Origin: an uncultured Alphaproteobacteria bacterium
Lineage (GTDB): Bacteria; Pseudomonadota; Alphaproteobacteria; RUG11792
Direction of reading: 5' to 3'
DNA: 9,200 bases
Assembly (NCBI GenBank): GCA_910588255.1
Contig: CAJUOM010000028.1
Coordinates: forward strand, 1-9,200
Under the pieces are notes generated by a model, which worked only from the letters and a program-made list of their open reading frames with translations, did no database searches and was not told the DNA's origin. The first letter of the stretch is position 1. The number at the start of each line of letters is the position of its first letter. The position numbers and the translations under genes are program-made. Positions 1-6,122 of the stretch are shown in pieces.

Positions 1-29
1 ATGATGCCGTAAGTTAAAATAAATAATAT

Positions 30-120
30 GGAGAGATGGCCGAGTGGCTGAAGGCGCCCGCCTGGAAAGCGAGTATACGTCAAAAGCGTATCGGGGGTTC
101 GAATCCCCCTCTCTCCGCCA
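30..120 (+). tRNA. tRNA-Ser (anticodon GGA), CCA encoded
   Basis: This is a class II tRNA of 91 nt. The acceptor stem GGAGAGA pairs with TCTCTCC, followed by discriminator G and an encoded CCA. The D arm is GCC/GGC, and the T arm is GGGGG-TTCGAAT-CCCCC. The long variable arm (ATACG/CGTAT, 5 bp) is diagnostic for Ser, Leu or Tyr. The anticodon loop CTGGAAA gives GGA, which reads UCC and UCU serine codons. The anticodon stem CCCGC/GCGAG has one C-A mismatch at pair 28-42. Nothing else suggests decay. A transposase remnant begins about 20 bp past the CCA end. Confidence 0.96.
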
Positions 121-141
121 GGTAGAAATTAAAAAGGGAAT

Positions 142-575
142 GAGACTGTCCAAAGAATTTGTGAAAAGGCATTAAAAGATAGATCCATAATTAGCCAACC
201 TATCAGAACTCGGAAATGTGGGTTTGTTTTTCGTATATCTCCTCATATTTCGATTAAATGATTCTATCGGATTTGTTGTATAAATAAGTCTCCTAATTTC
301 CTCTGGATACTTCCAAAATGTTGTTAATTCACCCCAATTATCTATCCAACTTTTTGCAATATAAGTATATTTCTTATCCCATTTTTCTCTAAATTCAGCT
401 AGATATTAACTCTATAAACAGACTTCAGATTATTGCAAATTTCCTTTAAGTTTTTATAAGATAAATATTTCACAGAGTTTCTGATTTGATGAACTTACTT
501 TCATTGCTTCCAATATATAGACTTAACGTCTCTTTTTGATCATCTATATCTTTTTTTTTCGTCATTTTCATTTGT
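142..575 (-). pseudogene. IS256-family transposase remnant (copy 1), multiply deleted
   Basis: The reverse strand encodes separated blocks of an IS256/Mutator-type DDE transposase. In order these are LYIGSNESK, HQIRNSVKYLSYKNLKEICN, AEFREKWDKKYTYIAKSW, NWGELTTFWKYPEEIRR and IYTTNPIESFNRNMRRYTKN. The last block holds the family's catalytic glutamate in TTNPIES. The blocks are joined by deletions. The N-terminal half with the first catalytic Asp is missing, and so is the extreme C-terminal region between the FPSSDRL block and a short tail ending at a stop. The low-coordinate end, GAGACTGTCCAAAG at 142-155, resembles an IS256-family terminal inverted repeat. The closest relative in the window is the copy at 8441-8858. 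It is non-functional. The 575 boundary is approximate. Confidence 0.85.
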
Positions 576-949
576 ATAAATCCTTTCTGATTCACATTCA
601 CACTATTTTCTGGATGATTTTCAAACCAGATTGAGGAAGGAAATTTATAATGTTAAAAAACAAATCACCTTTAAGCAACATGAAATAGAAATAAAACATG
701 ATAAAACATATTTTGTGGGTACTAACATGACACATATCTCGAGTTGTGTGCACATGAATACTTCATTTTCAGTATATCTTCAACATCTCCCACATGTCAA
801 ATCATAAATAGTCCCATAAAATTTTAAATATCTTTCTTAATATTTTTATTTGTTTTATAAATGCAAAAAATTATAATTTTTCTTTGTTTTCTGATATATT
901 ATTTGATTGTATACAAATACAAAGTTAAATTTATTACAGTAGAAAAACT
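576..949. other. Intergenic stretch without a recognisable gene
   Basis: I read both strands and found only short stop-broken frames, with no motif I recognise. The left part could be further, unrecognisable debris of the IS element. The right part is very AT-rich and carries the first copy of a direct repeat (797-830). It must also hold the promoter of the former leucine-rich-repeat gene, but I see no convincing -35/-10 pair. Confidence 0.5.
797..830. repeat. Direct repeat, left copy (flanks the LRR pseudogene)
   Basis: TCAAATC, an 11-nt spacer and CATAAAATTTTAAATA (815-830). The same two blocks in the same order, with a 10-nt spacer, occur at 1815-1847 on the other side of the leucine-rich-repeat pseudogene. 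The 16-nt block is an exact match but AT-rich, so chance or shared promoter-like composition is not excluded. Confidence 0.5.
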
Positions 950-1712
950 ATGAAAAAAATTTTATTAGGAATAAGCATGCTTTTCGCACTGGAAAATGTG
1001 GAAGTTAATGCTTTAACTCAAATTGGCCCGCCAAATAAGGATTAGTCAACAGATCAACTAATATCTACTACAGCTATTCAAACAGCTCCTATTATTCAAA
1101 AACTTATAGAAGATGAATGCCGTTGTGGCGACACTCTTAATCTTATAGGTTTAGAACTAACGAATGATGAGTTCAGTGTGATTGTTGATTATTTAAAAAA
1201 GAATACCTCTATTACCGATCTAAAAATAGTATCTACTCGTATAGATGACGATAGAGTCATAGCACTTGCCGAAAATTTGGGCGGTATTGCCTCTCTTCAG
1301 TCCTTCCTTTTAAACTGTAGTGATATAGGACCTAAGGGATTAGAAGCACTTGCCACGGTTTTGCAAGACGCTATCTCTCTTAAGAGCCTTTATCTATCCT
1401 GGCTTAAGGTAAATATAGATTATGATAAATTTCTCATAATTTTTGCTTGCATTAGCCCTGAAGAATTTTGTCTAAACTATAGTGAAATAGAGAAAGACGG
1501 AGCCAAATTACTTGCCACTGGTTTGAAACACTCTACCTCTCTTCAGTCTCTTGATTTATCATATACTGAAATAGGAATCGATGGAATCATAGCAATTGCT
1601 GAGGCTCTAAATTAATACTTCTCTTCACCTTGATCTAACTGAAGGCTCTATAGACACTCGTTGGGCAGTACGGGAGTTTAAGGAATTGCATCCACGAGTA
1701 AAACTATGGTAA
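950..1712 (+). pseudogene. Secreted leucine-rich-repeat protein gene, broken
   Basis: ATG at 950 opens a signal-peptide-like start (MKKILLGISMLFAL, possible cleavage after VNA near residue 21). An in-frame TAG at 1043-1045 (codon 32) interrupts it. The same frame then continues to TAA at 1613-1615 with about six ribonuclease-inhibitor-type leucine-rich repeats of 26-28 residues, such as SLQSLDLSYTEIGIDGIIAI. A frame change near 1611 restores another repeat, NTSLHLDLTEGSID, and a C-terminal cap ending HPRVKLW, with stop at 1710-1712. The repeats are still similar as DNA: CTCTCTTCAG or close variants recur at 1291, 1375 and 1537, 84 and 162 nt apart. The next copy at about 1620 comes 82 nt later, which fits a 2-nt loss. 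Such proteins are often secreted and contact host proteins, but the target here is unknown. Internal GTG starts (for example 1178) give only an unsecreted fragment. It is most likely a decaying gene. Confidence 0.8.
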
Positions 1713-1763
1713 GATACGACAACGTAAGTTTTCTAATATAAGACAAATAGTAATTAAAAATAT

Positions 1764-1802
1764 AAGGAGTTAGTGAATGCCTCTCGGCGTCTTTAGCTCC
1801 TT
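1764..1802. terminator. Imperfect hairpin after the LRR pseudogene, possible terminator
   Basis: AAGGAG at 1764-1769 pairs with CTCCTT at 1797-1802. The arm continues inward through wobble pairs and one bulge to GCC/GGC around a TCTC loop. On the plus strand no clear U-run follows. On the minus strand the hairpin is followed by ATATTTTTAATT, so termination may be stronger in that direction. It separates the broken LRR gene from the bamB-der operon. It could instead be an isolated palindromic repeat. Confidence 0.45.
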
Positions 1803-1814
1803 GCGTATATTATA

Positions 1815-1847
1815 TCAAATCCCCAAACTCTCATAAAATTTTAAATA
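1815..1847. repeat. Direct repeat, right copy (flanks the LRR pseudogene)
   Basis: TCAAATC, a 10-nt spacer and CATAAAATTTTAAATA (1832-1847). This is the partner of 797-830. The two copies enclose the leucine-rich-repeat pseudogene and its trailing hairpin. Confidence 0.5.
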
Positions 1848-1883
1848 AGATTGAAAGGATATCTCACATTAAACGAAAAAATT

Positions 1884-1911
1884 TTGTAAAATTGAGTTTT
1901 TGTTGTAAAAT
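1884..1911 (+). promoter_or_regulatory. Weak candidate sigma70 promoter for the yfgM-like/bamB/der/rsmD operon
   Basis: TTGTAA (1884-1889), a 16-nt spacer and TAAAAT (1906-1911) lie 30-60 nt ahead of the possible start codons. In DNA this AT-rich such matches are common, so only the position supports it. An alternative -10 is GATAAT at 1925-1930. Confidence 0.3.
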
Positions 1912-1944
1912 AAAATAGTACTTAGATAATTCGTGTTTCTTGAG

Positions 1945-2658
1945 ATGTTTAATAAGAAAAATAACCATATGAATCCAAATGAATTTGATAATCAGAAAAC
2001 AGACAGTTTCGTTGATAGTATTGAAGAAGAAATACGTAACGAAAATTGGCAAAGACTTTGGGATAAATATGGAAAATTAATAACGTATGTATCGTGTGCT
2101 ATTATTGCAGGAGTCGGTATTTATGGAATGTGGCAAAAGCAAGACAGGGCTGATAGGGAAGCAATTTCCACGAGATATACATTTATACAAAGCGCTCTAG
2201 TTTCCGGAGATAATCAAACTGCGATTTCTCAAATAAAAGAATTATCGGGGGTTTCTAAAAAATATTATGCAACCTTAGCAAAATTCGAATATGCTGCAAT
2301 CCTCAAACAAAATCAAGACAAGAAAGCTTTAAGCGCATACAAACAGATATTTGAAGACAAAAAAACTAATAACATCTTAAGAGAATTAGCCTATATATTT
2401 TATGTGAATTCAGCGCTAGATTTAATGGCTACAAAAGATTTATTTTCTGATACTGATAATTTTATAAAAAATCTGAAAGAAAAATATATAGGAAAAAGTT
2501 GGGACTTATTGGCTAAAGAAAGTTTAGCTTTTTGCTATATGAAACAAGGAGATAAAGAACAGGCGAAGATTGCGTTAATGGACTTGGCAAAAACACATGG
2601 CATAACAGAAAGTATGCTCGAAAGAACAAAGATATTGCTGCATTCTTTGGAGGATTAA
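1945..2658 (+). CDS. YfgM-like, membrane-anchored TPR-type protein
   Basis: This is a protein of about 237 residues with a short acidic cytoplasmic N-terminus. The segment IEEEIRNENWQRLWDKYGK precedes one transmembrane helix (about residues 45-63, LITYVSCAIIAGVGIYGMW). A helical, TPR-like periplasmic domain follows, including QNQDKKALSAYKQIFED and MKQGDKEQAKIALMDLAKTH. The topology and the position immediately ahead of bamB and der match E. coli YfgM and its alphaproteobacterial counterparts. YfgM associates with the SecYEG translocon and periplasmic chaperones; that role is assumed here by analogy. The start is uncertain. GTG 1933, ATG 1945 and ATG 1969 are in frame and none has a good ribosome-binding site, and I chose the first ATG. 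The stop lies 2 nt before bamB. Confidence 0.85.
   Translation: MFNKKNNHMNPNEFDNQKTDSFVDSIEEEIRNENWQRLWDKYGKLITYVSCAIIAGVGIYGMWQKQDRADREAISTRYTFIQSALVSGDNQTAISQIKELSGVSKKYYATLAKFEYAAILKQNQDKKALSAYKQIFEDKKTNNILRELAYIFYVNSALDLMATKDLFSDTDNFIKNLKEKYIGKSWDLLAKESLAFCYMKQGDKEQAKIALMDLAKTHGITESMLERTKILLHSLED
2649..2653 (+). promoter_or_regulatory. Shine-Dalgarno for bamB inside the upstream gene
   Basis: GGAGG lies 7 nt before ATG 2661 and sits within the last codons of the YfgM-like gene. It is the clearest ribosome-binding site in the operon. It fixes the bamB start and implies coupled translation. Confidence 0.75.
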
Positions 2659-2660
2659 TT

Positions 2661-3950
2661 ATGAATTATACAAAGACGCTGTTTTTTATTACAGCTGTTT
2701 CGATATTGCTTTCAGCTTGTGACAAAAAAGAAATACTTCCAGGAAAAAGAGAAGCTCTTTCAGGCATAACAGAGACAAATGAACTATTTCAAACTTCAAA
2801 TATAACAGATTATGTTAATCTCTCTTCTGCAACGAATATAACTTCATTTGTTGATATTGAAGGAAACAAGCAGCATTCTTCTTTAAATTATAAAATGCCA
2901 AAAGACTTAAAAACTCTTTGGAAAACATCTATAGGAGGAATCAGAGTCAATTCAAATATTATAGTTTTCCAAGGAAATTTATATGTTATTAACAGTAATG
3001 GCGTTTTGATATGCTTATCTCAAGTCGATGGCAAAAAGCTTTGGGAAAAATTAATAGCCAAACAACCTGATGATGCGATTTTTTCAGGAGGCTTAACAGC
3101 TAATGGATCGATCATTTATATCTCAACCAATATTGGAGAAGTAAAAGCTATTGATTCAAAAACTCAAAAGGAATTATGGTCAGTTAATTTGAAATATCCA
3201 TTAAAAGGGGCGCCACTTTATTCTCATGGAAAAATAATAATCAATTCTATTGAAAATCAAACTTTTGCTTTGGATTCATTGACGGGAAAGGTTGTTTGGA
3301 TAAAATCCGCCTCAAAAGAAAATACTATAATGTCAGATTCTGCTACTGCAGCAGAATTGTGGGATGATGTTATATGTGCGTATACTTCCGGAGATTTGAA
3401 ATCTTTAAATTCTCGAAATGGAGCAATAAATTGGGAAGACGTTTTGTTTTCAGCGAATCTTTCCGAAAGCGGATCTGTATTTTCACATATAGTTGCTTCT
3501 CCAGTTGTTTTTAATGGGAACGTTTTGGTTGCAACATCTGAATCTAAGATAGCTTTGATTGATGGGGCTTCTGGAATCAGACTTTGGGAAAAAGAAATAG
3601 GAACATTAAATACACCTGCGGTTAACAATGATTGGATTTTTGTTTTATCTTCGGATAATCAAGTTATCTGCATATCTGCAAAAAGCGGAAGTATAAATTG
3701 GATGAAAAAAATTCAAGATATTTATGGTGAAAAATATCCAGAAAATGCAAATTGGACTGGACCTTTGTTGATCAACAACGATATTGTTATTTTCAATGAT
3801 TTCGGCGATATGTTGGAACTAGATAAATCAACAGGAAAGTTGAATGAAAAGATAACTATAAAAAATGCAAATATAATCAAAAAGCCGATTATAGTAAACG
3901 GAAAGATGTTTGCAATAACAAACAGATCGGATATTTATGCAATCGGGTAA
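2661..3950 (+). CDS. bamB: Outer membrane assembly lipoprotein BamB (YfgL)
   Basis: BamB is a lipoprotein subunit of the BAM complex, which folds beta-barrel proteins into the outer membrane. The 429-residue product starts with a lipoprotein signal peptide. The lipobox LSAC makes Cys20 the lipidation site. It is followed by LPGKREAL, typical of alphaproteobacterial BamB. The rest is a PQQ-like beta-propeller. Blade repeats with a conserved Trp recur as GKKLWEK, QKELWSV, GKVVWIK, GAINWED, GIRLWEK and GSINWMK. Length and order are normal for the family. The GGAGG site supports the start. The gene follows the YfgM-like gene by 2 nt, and its last 14 nt overlap der. No lesion is seen. The E. coli order yfgM-bamB-der supports the assignment. 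Confidence 0.93.
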   Translation: MNYTKTLFFITAVSILLSACDKKEILPGKREALSGITETNELFQTSNITDYVNLSSATNITSFVDIEGNKQHSSLNYKMPKDLKTLWKTSIGGIRVNSNIIVFQGNLYVINSNGVLICLSQVDGKKLWEKLIAKQPDDAIFSGGLTANGSIIYISTNIGEVKAIDSKTQKELWSVNLKYPLKGAPLYSHGKIIINSIENQTFALDSLTGKVVWIKSASKENTIMSDSATAAELWDDVICAYTSGDLKSLNSRNGAINWEDVLFSANLSESGSVFSHIVASPVVFNGNVLVATSESKIALIDGASGIRLWEKEIGTLNTPAVNNDWIFVLSSDNQVICISAKSGSINWMKKIQDIYGEKYPENANWTGPLLINNDIVIFNDFGDMLELDKSTGKLNEKITIKNANIIKKPIIVNGKMFAITNRSDIYAIG

Positions 3951-5307
3951 TAAATTTTACATAACTTTAATTGGAAGAACAAATGTTGGAAAGTCAACGT
4001 TATTTAACAGGTTAACTAACTCTCGTTCTGCTCTTTCATTCGATCGTCCTGGAGTAACAAGGGATTTGAAAGAACAAAATATATCAATCAATGGAAAAAA
4101 TGTTACTCTAATTGATACTCCTGGAATGTTTGATTATAACGAATGTGATAACAAACCTGAGTTGATTAACACTATAAATAAAAAACTTAATAGTGTTATA
4201 AAAAGCTCTGATTTAATAATCTTTGTAATTGATGGAAATATTGGACTTACTCCGAATGATTTAGAGATTTCGCGTAAACTTCGTAAATCTGGAAAAAATG
4301 TTGTTTTGACAATTAATAAATGCGAAAAAGAACTTGTTTCGACATATTCAGAAGCCTTAAGTTTAGGTTTTCCTGAAACTCTACAAATCTCTGCAGAACA
4401 TGGAAATGGAATTGATGAACTTTATGAATGCCTAGATAAATTTATTCCTGATGAATACAAGAATATAGATACAGAAGAACAAAATGAAGCAGAGATTATA
4501 AAACTTGCTGTAATAGGACGGCCAAACGTTGGTAAATCAACTATAGTAAATAAATTAATAAAGGAAGAAAAACAATTGGTTTCAGATTTTGCAGGCCTTA
4601 CTCGTGAGAGCTCATTCTCCGATTTTGAATTTGAAAATAGAATAATCAGGATTATAGATACTCCTGGAATTCGTCGAAAATCGAGAATAAATGATATCTT
4701 GGAGAAAATATCTGTGTCCAACTCAAGAAAATCCTATAAAAGAGCAGATGTTGTTATATTAATGATAGATGCCTCAATGTTGGAATGCGGAGAGATTGAA
4801 AAACAGGATTTGATATTGGCATCTGACGTTATTAAAGATGGAAAAACTCTCGTAATTGCGTTTAATAAATATGATAAGACTCCATATAAAAAAAATGCTA
4901 ACCCAGAATTTTTGAAGTATAATTTTTCAAAGAGTTTATCTCAATTGAAAGATGTACCTTTTATGTTTGTTTCTGCTTTGAATAATGAAAATATCATTGA
5001 ATTGCTAAGAATGGCTTTAAATACACTTGACAAACAAAAAAGAAAAATAAAAACTTCTGATTTGAATGATTGGCTGTTTGAAATAAATAAATCTGATGTT
5101 TTACAAAGCGGTTCTGCTAGCTTTAGATTGAAATATATAACACAAATAGGAAATAATCCCCTTTCATTCTTGATATTTGTAAAAAATAAAGGGGAAATGC
5201 GAAAAGATCATCAGAGATTTATTGCTAACAATTTCAAACAATATTTTGATATTTCTGGAATTACTGTTAATATAATCTTTAAAGAATCAAACATCCGCAA
5301 AAAATGA
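3937..5307 (+). CDS. der: Ribosome biogenesis GTPase Der (EngA)
   Basis: Der has two tandem G domains and a KH-like tail and acts in 50S subunit maturation. In the 456-residue product, G domain 1 has GRTNVGKST (13-21), PGVTRD (38-43) and DTPG (60-63). Its G4 motif is NKCE (127-130) rather than canonical NKxD. G domain 2 has GRPNVGKST (194-202), an unusual LTRESS switch (usually TTRDS), DTPGIRRKS (from 241) and NKYD (310-313). The C-terminal domain (about 365-456) matches the alphaproteobacterial type, including RLKYITQIG. The start at 3937 lies inside bamB (14-nt overlap), so translation is probably coupled. The stop overlaps the rsmD start as ATGA. The Asp-to-Glu change in G4 is conservative and the gene is otherwise intact. 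Confidence 0.96.
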   Translation: MQSGNKFYITLIGRTNVGKSTLFNRLTNSRSALSFDRPGVTRDLKEQNISINGKNVTLIDTPGMFDYNECDNKPELINTINKKLNSVIKSSDLIIFVIDGNIGLTPNDLEISRKLRKSGKNVVLTINKCEKELVSTYSEALSLGFPETLQISAEHGNGIDELYECLDKFIPDEYKNIDTEEQNEAEIIKLAVIGRPNVGKSTIVNKLIKEEKQLVSDFAGLTRESSFSDFEFENRIIRIIDTPGIRRKSRINDILEKISVSNSRKSYKRADVVILMIDASMLECGEIEKQDLILASDVIKDGKTLVIAFNKYDKTPYKKNANPEFLKYNFSKSLSQLKDVPFMFVSALNNENIIELLRMALNTLDKQKRKIKTSDLNDWLFEINKSDVLQSGSASFRLKYITQIGNNPLSFLIFVKNKGEMRKDHQRFIANNFKQYFDISGITVNIIFKESNIRKK

Positions 5308-5873
5308 GTAAATGCCGCATAATTAATAGCCGATTTCGTAGAAGATTTATAAAAGCTCCTGAAACGAAAACAACCAGACCAACATCAGATATTGTTAAGC
5401 AATCTTTGTTTAATACTTTAATACATCGTTTTCAAATCGATTTTTTTGAATTTTGTGTTTTCGATTGTTTTGCAGGTTCTGGTTCTTTGGGATTTGAAGC
5501 GATATCCTTGGGATGTCAGTTAGGAATATTTATCGAAAAAGATTCAATTGCTATAAATTGCTTAAATGAAAATGTCAAAATTTTAGGAATTGAGAAATTC
5601 GCAAAAATAAAACATTCAAAAATCGAACAAATCTCAGATAAATATTTTTTGAATCTTTCTAATCAATTTAAAAATATATTAGTGTTTATGGATCCGCCAT
5701 ATAAAGAAAAAAATCTGTTATTAACTCAATTTGAGAGATTTAAAAATATTTTCGCTACGAAAAATTGGATAATTGTTATCGAAACTGGTGAAGATCTTTT
5801 TAAAGATACAGAATTTTTAGTTCATAAAGTCAATTTTGGAAATACTTTTATTAATGTTTTTAAGAATTTTTAA
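5304..5873 (+). CDS. rsmD: 16S rRNA (guanine966-N2)-methyltransferase RsmD
   Basis: RsmD transfers a methyl group from S-adenosylmethionine to G966 of 16S rRNA in the assembling 30S subunit. The 189-residue product has the family's N-terminal signature, RPTSDIVKQSLFNTL (about 25-39). It also has SAM-binding motif I, DCFAGSGSLGFEA (from residue 54), and catalytic motif IV, DPPY (130-133), typical of N2/N6 amino methyltransferases. Length is normal. The ATG overlaps the der stop by 4 nt, so it is likely translated by reinitiation and is the last gene of the operon. Pairing with der groups two ribosome-assembly functions in one transcript. Confidence 0.93.
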   Translation: MSKCRIINSRFRRRFIKAPETKTTRPTSDIVKQSLFNTLIHRFQIDFFEFCVFDCFAGSGSLGFEAISLGCQLGIFIEKDSIAINCLNENVKILGIEKFAKIKHSKIEQISDKYFLNLSNQFKNILVFMDPPYKEKNLLLTQFERFKNIFATKNWIIVIETGEDLFKDTEFLVHKVNFGNTFINVFKNF

Positions 5874-5876
5874 ATA

Positions 5877-5891
5877 AATGTGTAACACATT
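5877..5891 (+). terminator. Weak hairpin after rsmD
   Basis: AATGTG-TAA-CACATT lies just after the rsmD stop and is followed by AT-rich sequence with a short T-run (ATCATAATTTT). The stem is only 6 bp with two G-C pairs, so termination would be inefficient. It is the best candidate end for the bamB-der-rsmD transcript. Confidence 0.25.
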
Positions 5892-5977
5892 ATCATAATT
5901 TTATAACGTATAATTGATATTTTGAGTTATATTATCATATTTTTGAATAGAATAGTATAGAAAATCACAAAAATAGG

Positions 5978-6006
5978 TTTACAAATTGAAAATTATGTGT
6001 TAGTAT
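5978..6006 (+). promoter_or_regulatory. Sigma70-like promoter for the structured RNA at 6014
   Basis: TTTACA (5978-5983), an exact 17-nt spacer and TAGTAT (6001-6006). The expected start, about 7 nt past the -10 box, falls on or next to G6014. That is the first base of a perfect hairpin. The match to consensus is moderate (5/6 and 4/6). The spacing and the coincidence with the structure raise its value. Confidence 0.55.
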
Positions 6007-6013
6007 TAACAAT

Positions 6014-6108
6014 GAAGCTAGCAGAGCTTCCAGCATCGTGTCTTCGAGTTGTTTTTCATGCAACTCTTTATAATCCTCCCCAAGCTTAACACGGTGCTGT
6101 TATTTTTT
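6014..6108 (+). ncRNA. Candidate small RNA or structured leader, family unknown
   Basis: Three nested or adjacent stems fill about 90 nt. GAAGCT-AGCAG-AGCTTC (6014-6030) is perfect. CAGCATCGTGT (6031-6041) pairs with ACACGGTGCTG (6089-6099) as 11 bp with one G-U. Inside the latter, GAGTTG (6046-6051) pairs with CAACTC (6061-6066). A U-rich run (TTATTTTTTAT) follows the closing stem, as in an intrinsic terminator. The segment is clearly more GC-rich than its surroundings, as RNA genes in AT-rich genomes tend to be. The single-stranded part carries TCCTCCCC (6073-6080), which could pair with Shine-Dalgarno sites. It does not show the signatures of SRP RNA, 6S, tmRNA or RNase P. It may be independent or an attenuator for the genes from 6123. 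Confidence 0.5.
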
Positions 6109-6122
6109 ATGGTTTGTTTTTT

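Noticed and set aside
1864..2052. Minus-strand ORF of 62 codons
   Set aside because: It overlaps the start of the YfgM-like gene, is low-complexity and hydrophobic, and no motif supports it.
3257..3628. Minus-strand ORF of 123 codons inside bamB
   Set aside because: It is antisense to an intact, clearly coding beta-propeller gene and has no family motif of its own.
4422..4721. Minus-strand ORF of 99 codons inside der
   Set aside because: It is a shadow of the conserved second G domain, with no independent support.
5960..6099. Open minus-strand frame across the structured RNA, including EDYKELHEKQLEDTMLEALL
   Set aside because: It reads like a helical peptide, but there is no start with a ribosome-binding site and a stop lies just upstream. 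The stems, promoter and U-tract on the plus strand explain the sequence better. I keep it as the main rival to the RNA call.
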